From a bacterium (GTDB lineage Bacteria; Desulfobacterota; S145-22): DNA of 25,858 nucleotides. The stretch lies in contig JALTEW010000171.1 in NCBI GenBank assembly GCA_027073795.1, positions 1-25,858 of the forward strand, given 5' to 3'. Both the position numbers and the translations under genes were made by a program. Below, piece by piece: positions 1 to 6,225 of this stretch (positions within the stretch are counted from its first letter, which is position 1; each line of letters begins with the position of its first letter). The notes beneath the pieces are model-generated. The model saw only the letters and a list, made by a program, of their open reading frames with translations. It was not told where the DNA came from and made no database searches.

Positions 1-797
1 ACTTTTCGGCCCGGCGGGGTGTTCAATGCCTCGAAAAAGAGTGGCATCAGCCAGCGTTTGTAAAAGCTATCCGGCTCGGTATGGTGGTCCTGATATGCCT
101 GCCACAAGGTCTGAACAAAGCGGTCGTTCTCCCCCAGCCATCCCTTTTTCTGAACGAATCCCAGGAAGATGATGCGAATGGCAAAGAGGAGGGCAAAGTC
201 TTTCTTAAGGGTTTCGTCTTCCGTGCCGACAACCGACGCTGCCACCTTTTGGTATGTCGGTTCAAATTCTTTGTAAAATTCCTCCGTGACAGCGGCGATG
301 GAAAAGGCCTCCTGGACGCCCTCGGGGGAAGAGAAGTCCGCCCTTCCAATCTGGAGGAGAAAGGTCTTGTTGGGAAGCTCGGGGGAGACATAATAGGTTT
401 GCCGCCGGAAATCCGAATAGGCCCGGTGCGTCCCCATGTAAAGGGCGGTGACAAGACTGAAACGAAAATGCCCCTGATCGTCATAAAACACGAAGATGCC
501 GGCGTCATACGATTCATCCTTGAGGATCCTTTTCGCGAGCTCATATTGTCGCTTTTTCCCGCTGCGTTCCGTCAATCCTTTCAAGGACCTGGCTGCCACC
601 ACGGCCAACTGGTGTTCGTCTTCGTATGGAATTTCCCCGACTTTTACCAAATTGGCAAAAGGGTGATCTTCTTTGAGGTAATAGAAAAGATCCTCCATCT
701 CAGGCCGAAACCGCCCGCTCGCCGCCCGGAAAAAGGCGGTGAGGTTTTGAGGGCTAAAAGAATCCATGAGTTGCTGAAGGTGTAAGAACGTATTCAT
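1..797 (-). CDS. Type IIG (Eco57I-like) restriction-modification protein, N-terminal part
   Basis: Partial gene: the frame starts with ATG at 797 and stays open to the window edge, giving 265 codons without a stop. The protein would be a large single-chain enzyme that both methylates and cleaves DNA. The visible part is the region before the methyltransferase core. It carries phrases typical of Eco57I/type IIG enzymes: RKKRQYELAKRILKDESYDA-like text near residues 85-105 (here GKKRQYELAKRIL), FRFSLVTALYMGTHRAYSDF followed by RRQTYYVSPELPNKTF, the FSIAAVTEEFYKEFE stretch, and AIRIIFLGFVQKKGWLG near residues 215-231. The catalytic motifs (SAM-binding and NPPY) lie outside the window. An AGAGG ribosome-binding site lies 7 nt before the ATG. 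A 234-codon frame on the other strand (81-785) is a shadow of this gene. BREX PglX is the nearest alternative, but the N-terminus fits type IIG better. Confidence 0.82.
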   Translation of the reverse strand, partial: MNTFLHLQQLMDSFSPQNLTAFFRAASGRFRPEMEDLFYYLKEDHPFANLVKVGEIPYEDEHQLAVVAARSLKGLTERSGKKRQYELAKRILKDESYDAGIFVFYDDQGHFRFSLVTALYMGTHRAYSDFRRQTYYVSPELPNKTFLLQIGRADFSSPEGVQEAFSIAAVTEEFYKEFEPTYQKVAASVVGTEDETLKKDFALLFAIRIIFLGFVQKKGWLGENDRFVQTLWQAYQDHHTEPDSFYKRWLMPLFFEALNTPPGRK

Positions 798-878
798 GCA
801 CTTGCCTCTATTTTTAGTAGGGTTGAAATTCCGGGGACACCATACCTTATATCTTTCACCGGGCCGGGCTTCTTTTTT

Positions 879-968
879 CTAAGCATACGGGGAATTATGC
901 CAGTCAGGTATTATTTCCAACAATGGCCTGACTTTTACAAGTTTTTCTTTAAATTTCTTTCTGGTCAT
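879..968 (-). CDS. Possible 29-residue leader peptide upstream of the type IIG gene
   Basis: ATG at 968 and TAG at 879-881 give a short lysine-rich peptide: MTRKKFKEKLVKVRPLLEII, then PDWHNSPYA. A good AGAGGGGA ribosome-binding site lies at 973-980, just before the ATG, and a promoter-like pair lies at 1001-1028. The ORF ends about 80 nt before the restriction-modification gene and on the same strand, so it could be a leader peptide or a small regulator for that gene. It could also be chance, because it is short and I do not recognise it. Confidence 0.3.
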   Translation of the reverse strand: MTRKKFKEKLVKVRPLLEIIPDWHNSPYA

Positions 969-1000
969 AAGTTCCCCTCTGCTTAATTGGACGTCTGTTT

Positions 1001-1028
1001 AATTATCAGGATGAACTGATTTTATCAA
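1001..1028 (-). promoter_or_regulatory. Putative promoter of the type IIG gene with internal inverted repeat
   Basis: Reading the minus strand, TTGATA (1023-1028) and GATAAT/ATAATT (1001-1007) are spaced by 15-16 nt. The spacer holds the inverted repeat ATCAG-GATGAA-CTGAT (1005-1020), which could be an operator. It lies upstream of the 29-codon ORF and the type IIG gene and faces them. No controller gene was seen. Confidence 0.45.
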
Positions 1029-1285
1029 ATCCTTTTCCCATAAGGATAGGACATTTTTATGTAAAGAATGAGATGCTTCAATCTGAGACGAAACGCTGTC
1101 CTTAACATCCGACCTGAATCTGAAGATATATTTCTATCCTGAAGTCCTCTTTGATTCCCGGTTTTTATCTCCAGTATGGCTTCATTTATCTCTGTTGTAC
1201 TGCTTCATAACCATCTATATGTGGAACATCATTTCGGTGAAACTTCAGATCGTGAAGGATAAGAAGCCCATTTATCTTTTACCCC
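1029..1285. other. Intergenic stretch with no recognised feature
   Basis: I see no convincing ORF, RNA gene or repeat here. It separates the divergent type IIG and ppiD transcription units. Confidence 0.5.
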
Positions 1286-1322
1286 TTTTATCCGTGTTCG
1301 TCTGTGCAAATCCGAGTTTCTC
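1286..1322. repeat. Degenerate ATCCGTGTTCATCTGTG-like intergenic repeat, copy 1
   Basis: The text TTTTATCCGTGTTCGTCTGT followed by GCAAATCCGAGTTTCTC resembles a phrase I know from intergenic DNA of many environmental bacteria (ATCCGTGTTCATCTGTG..ATCTGTGGTTTC). A second, shorter variant lies at 4485-4510. Its function is unknown, and assignment to one family is by eye only. Confidence 0.35.
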
Positions 1323-1332
1323 ATTATCCTGG

Positions 1333-1361
1333 TTGCCTTTTGGCGACAAATAAAGTATTAT
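1333..1361 (+). promoter_or_regulatory. Putative sigma70 promoter of the PpiD/SurA-type gene
   Basis: TTGCCT (1333-1338) and TATTAT (1356-1361) are separated by exactly 17 nt. Transcription would begin near 1368, about 20 nt before the ATG at 1390, leaving room only for the AAGGAG ribosome-binding site at 1377-1382. Confidence 0.5.
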
Positions 1362-1389
1362 CCGCAAAATTTTGCTAAGGAGTTGGCTC

Positions 1390-3309
1390 ATGCTCAAGTT
1401 CATGCGGCAACATGCTACTTCATGGTTTATTAAGATTGCTCTGGGTTTGATCATCATCGTTTTTATCTTCTGGGGTGTTGGAGGATTCAGGGGCAATGAA
1501 GAAGCAGTCGTGGCAAAGGTGGGAGACACCATTATTGATATCAAAACCTACCGGGATGCCTATCAGAAAATGGTTGAATACTATCGTAAGCAGTACAAAT
1601 CTCAGTGGAATGACCAGTTGCTCAAATTGTTTGATGTCAAGCATCGGGTGTTGAATCAGCTTGTCAACGAGGTATTGATTGCCCAGGAGGCGAAGCGTCT
1701 CCATATTACTGTCAGTGAAAAGGAAGTGGCGGAAAGCATTGAATCGATGCCTGCCTTTCAGAGGAATGGGCATTTTAGCCGCCGGCTTTACCTCGACCTG
1801 CTTCGGTATAACCGCATTGAACCGGCGGACTTCGAACAGTCCAAGAAACGTGAGTTGCTTTATGAAAAGGTGAAGAGCCTTGTGGCAGAACCTGCTTCCT
1901 TTGTAACCTCGGAGGAGCTGAACAGCCTTTTAACCCTTCAGTATGAAAAGCGGCGTCTGACATACGTGAAAATCCCGGCGAAGGATTTTGTGGACAAGGT
2001 AAAGGTGACCGAGGCAAGTCTGAAGAGATATTACAACGTGCATAAAGAGGCGTATCGCCAGCCCGAAAGGGTTATAGTGTCTTACTTGTTATTTGAACCG
2101 AAGGATTATACCGATCGTGTGAAGGTGTCCGATGAAGAGGTGAAAAGGTATTATGAGACCTATAAGGATGCGTATCGGGTCCCCGAAAGAGTCCGCGCGC
2201 GGCATATCCTTTTTCGCCTTCCGCCCAATCCAAAGAGGAAAGATGTGGAGACGGCCAGGAAGAAGGCTCTCAAGGTAGAAAAGTTAGCAAAGTCCGGGAA
2301 GGATTTTGCCAGGCTGGCGCAGAAGTATTCGCAAGGGCCCACCGCAAAAAATGGGGGAGACTTGGGGTATTTTACGAAGGGGATGATGGTGAAACCGTTC
2401 GAGGAGGCGGCGTTCTCGATGAAAAAGGGGGAGATCAGCGACCCTGTGAGAACCCCGTTCGGGTTTCATATTATCAAGATTGAGGATAAACAACCCGCCC
2501 ACACGAAATCCCTGAAAGAGGTTAAGAAAGAAATTGAGAAGAAATTAAAGCTGGAAAAGGCCAAAGATATTGCTTTAAAAGAGGCGGATATGGCTTATAC
2601 GGAACTTTACAACCATCCGGATATGGTCGCATACGCCAAAAAGTATCGCCTGAAGATCTATAAGTCGGAGCCTTTTTCCAGGGACACCCGTGCAGGGGCG
2701 GGGATCATTCCCGAAAGGCCTTTTGTGGATGCGGCATTTAAGCTGAAAGAGGGAACAATTTCTACCATTCTTGTCTTGAAAAGAGGTTATTGCCTGATGC
2801 AGCTTGATAACAGTCAGCCATCGAAGATTCATCCGCTGGAAGAGGTTAAAGCTAAAGTTGAAAGGTCTGTCAGGGAAGGGAAGGCCCTGGAAATGGCCCG
2901 TGCCAAAGCGGTGGATTTGATCGAGGCGCTTGAAAAGGGAAAGACCCTCCCCGCCGTGGCGGCAGGTGAAGGGTTGAAGGTCAGAAAAACGAAATTGTTT
3001 GGAATGATGAATCCTACTGACCCTGATCTTGGAACGGCATTATCGGGGGCGATTAACGAAGTTGCCCTTTTGACAAAAGAAAACCCAATCGTTGCGCGTC
3101 CGCTTCCTCTGGGAAAGACGGGGTATGCTGTTTGCGTGCTTGACGAGGTGGTTCCACCGGACGCCAAAAAATTAGAAAAAGAGAGGAAGATCCTTAGGGA
3201 TCAGATGCGTCGCGTGAAGGGGGAAAAGGCTCTTCAAAGCTGGCTGGAATCCCTTAAAAAGAAGACGAAGATCGAGGTTCGTCAAAAGGTGTTGGATTCC
3301 TTTTCATAA
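1390..3309 (+). CDS. Membrane-anchored peptidyl-prolyl isomerase, PpiD/SurA type
   Basis: A 639-residue periplasmic folding helper. A short basic N-terminus is followed by one membrane segment (about residues 13-29, with IALGLIIIVFIFWG), so the chaperone body faces the periplasm as in PpiD. A SurA_N-like helical domain follows (about 36-190). Next comes a tandem 40-residue duplication (about 189-268; compare KVTEASLKRYYNVHKEAYRQ with KVSDEEVKRYYETYKDAYRV). A parvulin rotamase domain spans about 269-365 (RARHILF; FARLAQKYSQGPTAKNGGDL; GYFTKG; KPFEEAAF; TPFGFHIIKI). A second, degenerate parvulin-like segment (FVDAAFKLKEGTISTI, RGYCLMQL) lies around 445-490. The ATG at 1390 was chosen over the in-frame TTG at 1372 because AAGGAG lies 7 nt before it. 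The 3' end overlaps the convergent DUF763 gene by 56 nt. Family assignment is firm; ppiD versus surA naming is not settled by sequence. Confidence 0.88.
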   Translation: MLKFMRQHATSWFIKIALGLIIIVFIFWGVGGFRGNEEAVVAKVGDTIIDIKTYRDAYQKMVEYYRKQYKSQWNDQLLKLFDVKHRVLNQLVNEVLIAQEAKRLHITVSEKEVAESIESMPAFQRNGHFSRRLYLDLLRYNRIEPADFEQSKKRELLYEKVKSLVAEPASFVTSEELNSLLTLQYEKRRLTYVKIPAKDFVDKVKVTEASLKRYYNVHKEAYRQPERVIVSYLLFEPKDYTDRVKVSDEEVKRYYETYKDAYRVPERVRARHILFRLPPNPKRKDVETARKKALKVEKLAKSGKDFARLAQKYSQGPTAKNGGDLGYFTKGMMVKPFEEAAFSMKKGEISDPVRTPFGFHIIKIEDKQPAHTKSLKEVKKEIEKKLKLEKAKDIALKEADMAYTELYNHPDMVAYAKKYRLKIYKSEPFSRDTRAGAGIIPERPFVDAAFKLKEGTISTILVLKRGYCLMQLDNSQPSKIHPLEEVKAKVERSVREGKALEMARAKAVDLIEALEKGKTLPAVAAGEGLKVRKTKLFGMMNPTDPDLGTALSGAINEVALLTKENPIVARPLPLGKTGYAVCVLDEVVPPDAKKLEKERKILRDQMRRVKGEKALQSWLESLKKKTKIEVRQKVLDSFS

Positions 3310-4375
3310 AATGGGTTAGGGCCTTGAGGCTCTTAATCTTATCGTAGTGTCCTATGCGGGCCTGCTGAATACACTGGTGAAGAGTTTCAATGGAGGATTG
3401 GTAGGTCTTCAAATCCACGGGATAAGGATGCCCATCCTTGCCTCCATGGGCAAAACTGAAAATTTCCGGTTCCTCGAAGCTGGGAGTCTCTCCATACATA
3501 AGCTCAGATAACAGTGCCAAGGCCCGCAGAGTTTTGGGGCCGACCCCTCGTGTTAGAAGAAGGTTTTCAAAATTCTCCGGAGGATTTTCGTAGGTTTTGA
3601 GAAGGGTTTTTTCGAGATGGCTCGGATGAAAGGCCTCTGCGTAGATGGGGTGGTGTCTGGGGAGGCTGAGGGTGTCAACCTTTTTTATCTCTCGTATCAG
3701 TTTGTCTGGAGCCATGTGTGAGAGCATAAGCATACCGCTTCGGGAAGCACTGCTCTCATGATCGACAAGATTCAGGATTGTTTTCTGCCGGTGGTTGCTC
3801 AGGATGGCATTGTGAGGGCTGTCCACAAATGAAGTCACCGCGTCACTCAACCAGTGATAACGTCTCGCGTATCGATTAACTTCATGCATGCCCTGTTGAA
3901 TCACAGCCCATTTTCCCTTTTTTGTAAAGAAAAAGACGTGATGATAAAGCTGATAGCCATCCTGGATACCGGCCGAATCAACCTTGGCAACCAAGCGGCT
4001 GGTCCGGATGAGCTGAATCCCACAGGGCAACCCTGCTTCCTCGCAGTAGCGGGAAATTTCTTCGGGCGTTTTTCGGGAAGTTTTCCCCTTTCCACCCGCC
4101 GCATAAAGTCCCCAGGTTCTTCCCCGCTCTCTTAGGGCCACCTTGATAGCCCCACAGGTGGTGGTGGTCAGGCCACTGCTGTGCCAGTCAAAGCCAAGGG
4201 CGCAGCCGAAGGCCTGGAACCAGAAGGGATTGGAGAGATGCCTTAGAACTTCGTCTGCCCCATGATCCATAACCATAAGCTCCAGAACTGATGCGCTCAG
4301 TGCCACCATTTTCCCAAACAGCCACCGAGGGGCTTTCCCACCATGGAGGGGGAGATATGTGACTCCCGTTTTCAC
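3254..4375 (-). CDS. DUF763 family protein
   Basis: A conserved protein of about 373 residues and unknown function, found in archaea and scattered bacteria. The family's N-terminal signature VKTGVTYLPLHGGKAPRWLF is intact and starts at the GTG at 4375. That GTG is preferred over an upstream ATG (4483), because the extra 36 residues match nothing in the family and have no ribosome-binding site. Other visible blocks are FGCALGFDWHSSGLTTTTCG, the VDSAGIQDGYQLYHHVFFF stretch and GMHEVNRYARRYHW. Near the C-terminus, LLLTRGVGPKTLRALALLSE looks like a helix-hairpin-helix, which suggests nucleic-acid binding by inference. No Shine-Dalgarno sequence precedes the GTG, and a TATAAT box sits 7 nt upstream of it, so the mRNA may be leaderless. 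The 3' end overlaps the PpiD-type gene. Confidence 0.85.
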   Translation of the reverse strand: MKTGVTYLPLHGGKAPRWLFGKMVALSASVLELMVMDHGADEVLRHLSNPFWFQAFGCALGFDWHSSGLTTTTCGAIKVALRERGRTWGLYAAGGKGKTSRKTPEEISRYCEEAGLPCGIQLIRTSRLVAKVDSAGIQDGYQLYHHVFFFTKKGKWAVIQQGMHEVNRYARRYHWLSDAVTSFVDSPHNAILSNHRQKTILNLVDHESSASRSGMLMLSHMAPDKLIREIKKVDTLSLPRHHPIYAEAFHPSHLEKTLLKTYENPPENFENLLLTRGVGPKTLRALALLSELMYGETPSFEEPEIFSFAHGGKDGHPYPVDLKTYQSSIETLHQCIQQARIGHYDKIKSLKALTHFMKRNPTPFDEPRSSSSF

Positions 4376-4382
4376 AATTTTG

Positions 4383-4410
4383 ATTATAGCAAAAGAGTGG
4401 GGAAAAGCAA
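4383..4410 (-). promoter_or_regulatory. Putative promoter for a leaderless DUF763 transcript
   Basis: On the minus strand TTGCTT is followed after 16 nt by a perfect TATAAT (4383-4388). The GTG start codon at 4375 lies 7 nt beyond the -10 box, where transcription would begin. Confidence 0.4.
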
Positions 4411-4484
4411 AAGACAAGTGAATGTCAGGGCTTTGTGTGAAAAAGCCAGTATCTATTTTAGGGAACGTTATTAAATGCTTCACT

Positions 4485-4510
4485 ATTATCCCTGATTATC
4501 TGTGGTTTCC
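4485..4510. repeat. Degenerate ATCCGTGTTCATCTGTG-like intergenic repeat, copy 2
   Basis: ATTATCCCTGATTATCTGTG followed by GTTTCC shares the TATCC.TG.TT..TCTGTG framework with the site at 1286-1322. It lies between the DUF763 promoter and the riboswitch promoter. The rest of 4411-4590 shows nothing I can name. Confidence 0.3.
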
Positions 4511-4590
4511 GAATCGCTTTTGAAGTGGCCAACGTCGTGACTCATTTGTATTGTGTTTTTACGGGGCAAATGGCTTATGGAAAATGTTCC

Positions 4591-4618
4591 TTGACAGGGG
4601 CGATTTCGTCTGATAAGA
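4591..4618 (+). promoter_or_regulatory. Putative promoter of the riboswitch-controlled cobalamin operon
   Basis: A perfect TTGACA (4591-4596) is followed after 16 nt by ATAAGA (4613-4618). It sits just upstream of the cobalamin aptamer in the right orientation. The -10 box is weak. Confidence 0.45.
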
Positions 4619-4638
4619 GGGGTTTAGGTTTAAGATAT

Positions 4639-4835
4639 TCTTCTCTGTCGGCGTAAGGGAAACCGGTGAAAGTCCGGTGCGGGCCCGCCGCTGTGACCGG
4701 GGACGAAAGCCGCATAGGACCACTGCTGGATGGTGAAAATCTGGTGGGAAGGCGCGGGGAGTAGGGTGATCCGGAAGTCAGAAGACCTGCCGAGGGAAGA
4801 CAGCTCCGCTGAATGCCTTCGAGGAACGAGGCAGG
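4639..4835 (+). ncRNA. Cobalamin riboswitch (aptamer)
   Basis: The conserved pieces of the adenosylcobalamin-type aptamer appear in order: AAGGGAAACCGGTGAAAGTC near 4655, then CGGTGCGGGCCCGCCGCTGT, a GACCACTGCTGGATGGTGAA arm, CTGGTGGGAAGGCGCGGGGA, and the B12 box GGAAGTCAGAAGACCTGCC (4773-4791). A GCCTTCG-AGGAA-CGAGGC hairpin (4815-4832) follows where the P13 hairpin is expected. CCTGCC of the B12 box (4786-4791) could alternatively pair with GGCAGG (4830-4835), a possible switching helix. The intrinsic terminator at 4865-4895 is the likely expression platform, so cobalamin would stop transcription of the downstream operon. The aptamer ends are approximate. Confidence 0.93.
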
Positions 4836-4864
4836 GGTTGTAAAAGCAGAGGATGAAAAACGGC

Positions 4865-4895
4865 ATCCCCGAACACTTATGTTCGGGGATTTTTT
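4865..4895 (+). terminator. Intrinsic terminator of the riboswitch expression platform
   Basis: A perfect 10-bp stem, ATCCCCGAAC / GTTCGGGGAT, with a 6-nt loop is followed by six T residues (4890-4895). It lies about 30 nt after the aptamer and about 30 nt before the first gene, so it acts as a conditional terminator. Confidence 0.9.
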
Positions 4896-4927
4896 ATGGG
4901 TAAAAGCAAACGAAGGGAGGTGAAATC

Positions 4928-5188
4928 ATGAAGACAGGAGCCATTTTTTACGTAACGGGAGAGCGTCCCCTTAGGGAGGGTGTAGAGGCCATGGAGATCG
5001 CAAGAAAACTGGGTATCCAAGCGGACAAGGCCACGCTGGTTTCAACAACGGAAGGGTATGAGGATATCGTTGATGCCTGGTGGATGCTTTTGACCAAAGG
5101 GATGAGTCACGTGGTTTGCTACGTGGTATCAACCATGGACGGTAGGAATTTCAAACTCTATAGACAGCCGTTGCGGTTGTGTGGGTGA
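4928..5188 (+). CDS. Unrecognised 86-residue protein, first gene under the cobalamin riboswitch
   Basis: Starts at ATG 4928 behind the strong ribosome-binding site GGGAGGTG (4915-4922). I do not recognise the family. The protein is small and probably globular and cytoplasmic: no signal peptide or membrane helix is evident. It reads as alternating strand/helix segments (GAIFYVTG, EAMEIARKLGI, KATLVSTTEGYEDIVDAWWM, MSHVVCYVVST). Two cysteines (VVCYVV and the C-terminal LCG) are the only obvious candidate thiol ligands. Its place as the first gene after the riboswitch, ahead of the cobaltochelatase, links it to cobalt or corrinoid handling by inference only. Confidence 0.75.
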   Translation: MKTGAIFYVTGERPLREGVEAMEIARKLGIQADKATLVSTTEGYEDIVDAWWMLLTKGMSHVVCYVVSTMDGRNFKLYRQPLRLCG

Positions 5189-5242
5189 GAAAGGAGGGGA
5201 TAAGTACACAGGCTGATTTCTAACAAAGTGGAGGCAGGAGGT

Positions 5243-6220
5243 ATGAGCAAAAAAGCGGGTTTAATCTTTTTGGTAAGTGTGTTAGTGTTGGCAACCGTAT
5301 CAACGGGTTTTACCATGGGAAAACGGGAGAACAAAAAGGCCATTGTTCTGGCGAATTTCGGGACCACATACCTTTCAGCCCTGAAGGCGATTACCACCAT
5401 TCGGGACGAGGTTAAGAAGGATTTTCCAAGGGTCGAGGTACGTGTTGCCTTTACCTCGAACATCATCCGCAAGATCTGGCACAAACGCCGGCATGACACC
5501 GCCTTTATGAAGGAACACGGGGATGAGTTGAAGGAGTTTCTCTATGTCAAGGGACCCTTGGCCACCATCGCGGATCTTCAGGATGAGGGATATCGAACCA
5601 TTATCGTCCAGCCAACCCATGTTTATTCGGGGGAGGAATTCGCCGACCTATGTGCCTATGTCCATGGGCTGAACACTATTCATACCATCAAGGCCAAGTA
5701 CATGCCCTTCGAGAAATTGGTTGTAGGGCGCCCCGCTCTGGGGACCTATGGGCCGGTCCACGATTATCACAAGGACATGGAAATGGCTGCCAAGGCCCTG
5801 AAAGACGATGTGGCCCTCGCGAGAAAGGCCAAGGCTGCCCTGGTTTATATGGGGCATGGGAATGAGTTTTTCAGCACAGGAATCTATGCGGAGTTCCAGG
5901 AGGTGATGCAACGAACCTACCCCGATGTGAAGATATTCATCGGGACAGTCGAGGGGTTCCCGTCACTGGACGACGTGGTTGGTGCGTTGAAACACGCAAA
6001 AGTTAAAAGGGTGGTTTTGAAACCTTTAATGATTGTAGCGGGAGATCACGCCAATAACGACATGGCTGGAGATGACAGGGACTCCTGGAAAAATACCCTT
6101 AAGAAAATGGGCATTTATGTTACCCCTATCCTGCACGGTCTCGGTGAAAATCGCGACTGGGCGCGGATTTATGTCCAGCACATCAAGGATGCCGCAAAGG
6201 ACAACGGGATTGAATTTTAG
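5243..6220 (+). CDS. cbiK: Exported sirohydrochlorin cobaltochelatase (CbiK, periplasmic type)
   Basis: Inserts cobalt into sirohydrochlorin, the committed step of the anaerobic cobalamin pathway. The family hallmarks are clear: KKAIVLANFGTTYLSALKAI at 31-50, VQPTHVYSGEEF at about 122-133, VYMGHGNEFF with H205, GTVEGFPS with E237, and VAGDHANNDMAGDD with H269. The spacing of H205, E237 and H269 matches the metal-ligand His/Glu/His of CbiK enzymes. Residues 1-25 (MSKK then a hydrophobic stretch) form a signal peptide or membrane anchor, as in the periplasmic CbiK described in Desulfovibrio vulgaris. No clean AxA cleavage site is seen. The ATG at 5243 lies 8 nt after GGAGG (5230-5234) and is preferred to the GTG at 5228. 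The permease gene begins 5 nt after the stop. Whether it makes cobalt-sirohydrochlorin for B12 or metallates another tetrapyrrole in the periplasm cannot be told. Confidence 0.93.
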   Translation: MSKKAGLIFLVSVLVLATVSTGFTMGKRENKKAIVLANFGTTYLSALKAITTIRDEVKKDFPRVEVRVAFTSNIIRKIWHKRRHDTAFMKEHGDELKEFLYVKGPLATIADLQDEGYRTIIVQPTHVYSGEEFADLCAYVHGLNTIHTIKAKYMPFEKLVVGRPALGTYGPVHDYHKDMEMAAKALKDDVALARKAKAALVYMGHGNEFFSTGIYAEFQEVMQRTYPDVKIFIGTVEGFPSLDDVVGALKHAKVKRVVLKPLMIVAGDHANNDMAGDDRDSWKNTLKKMGIYVTPILHGLGENRDWARIYVQHIKDAAKDNGIEF

Positions 6221-6225
6221 GACCA

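Noticed and set aside
81..785. Long plus-strand open frame (234 codons)
   Set aside because: It lies antisense to the type IIG gene, whose minus-strand product has clear family phrases; the plus-strand product resembles nothing.
4376..4483. Extending the DUF763 protein to the ATG at 4483
   Set aside because: The extra 36 residues match no family text, lack a ribosome-binding site and would cover the TATAAT box.
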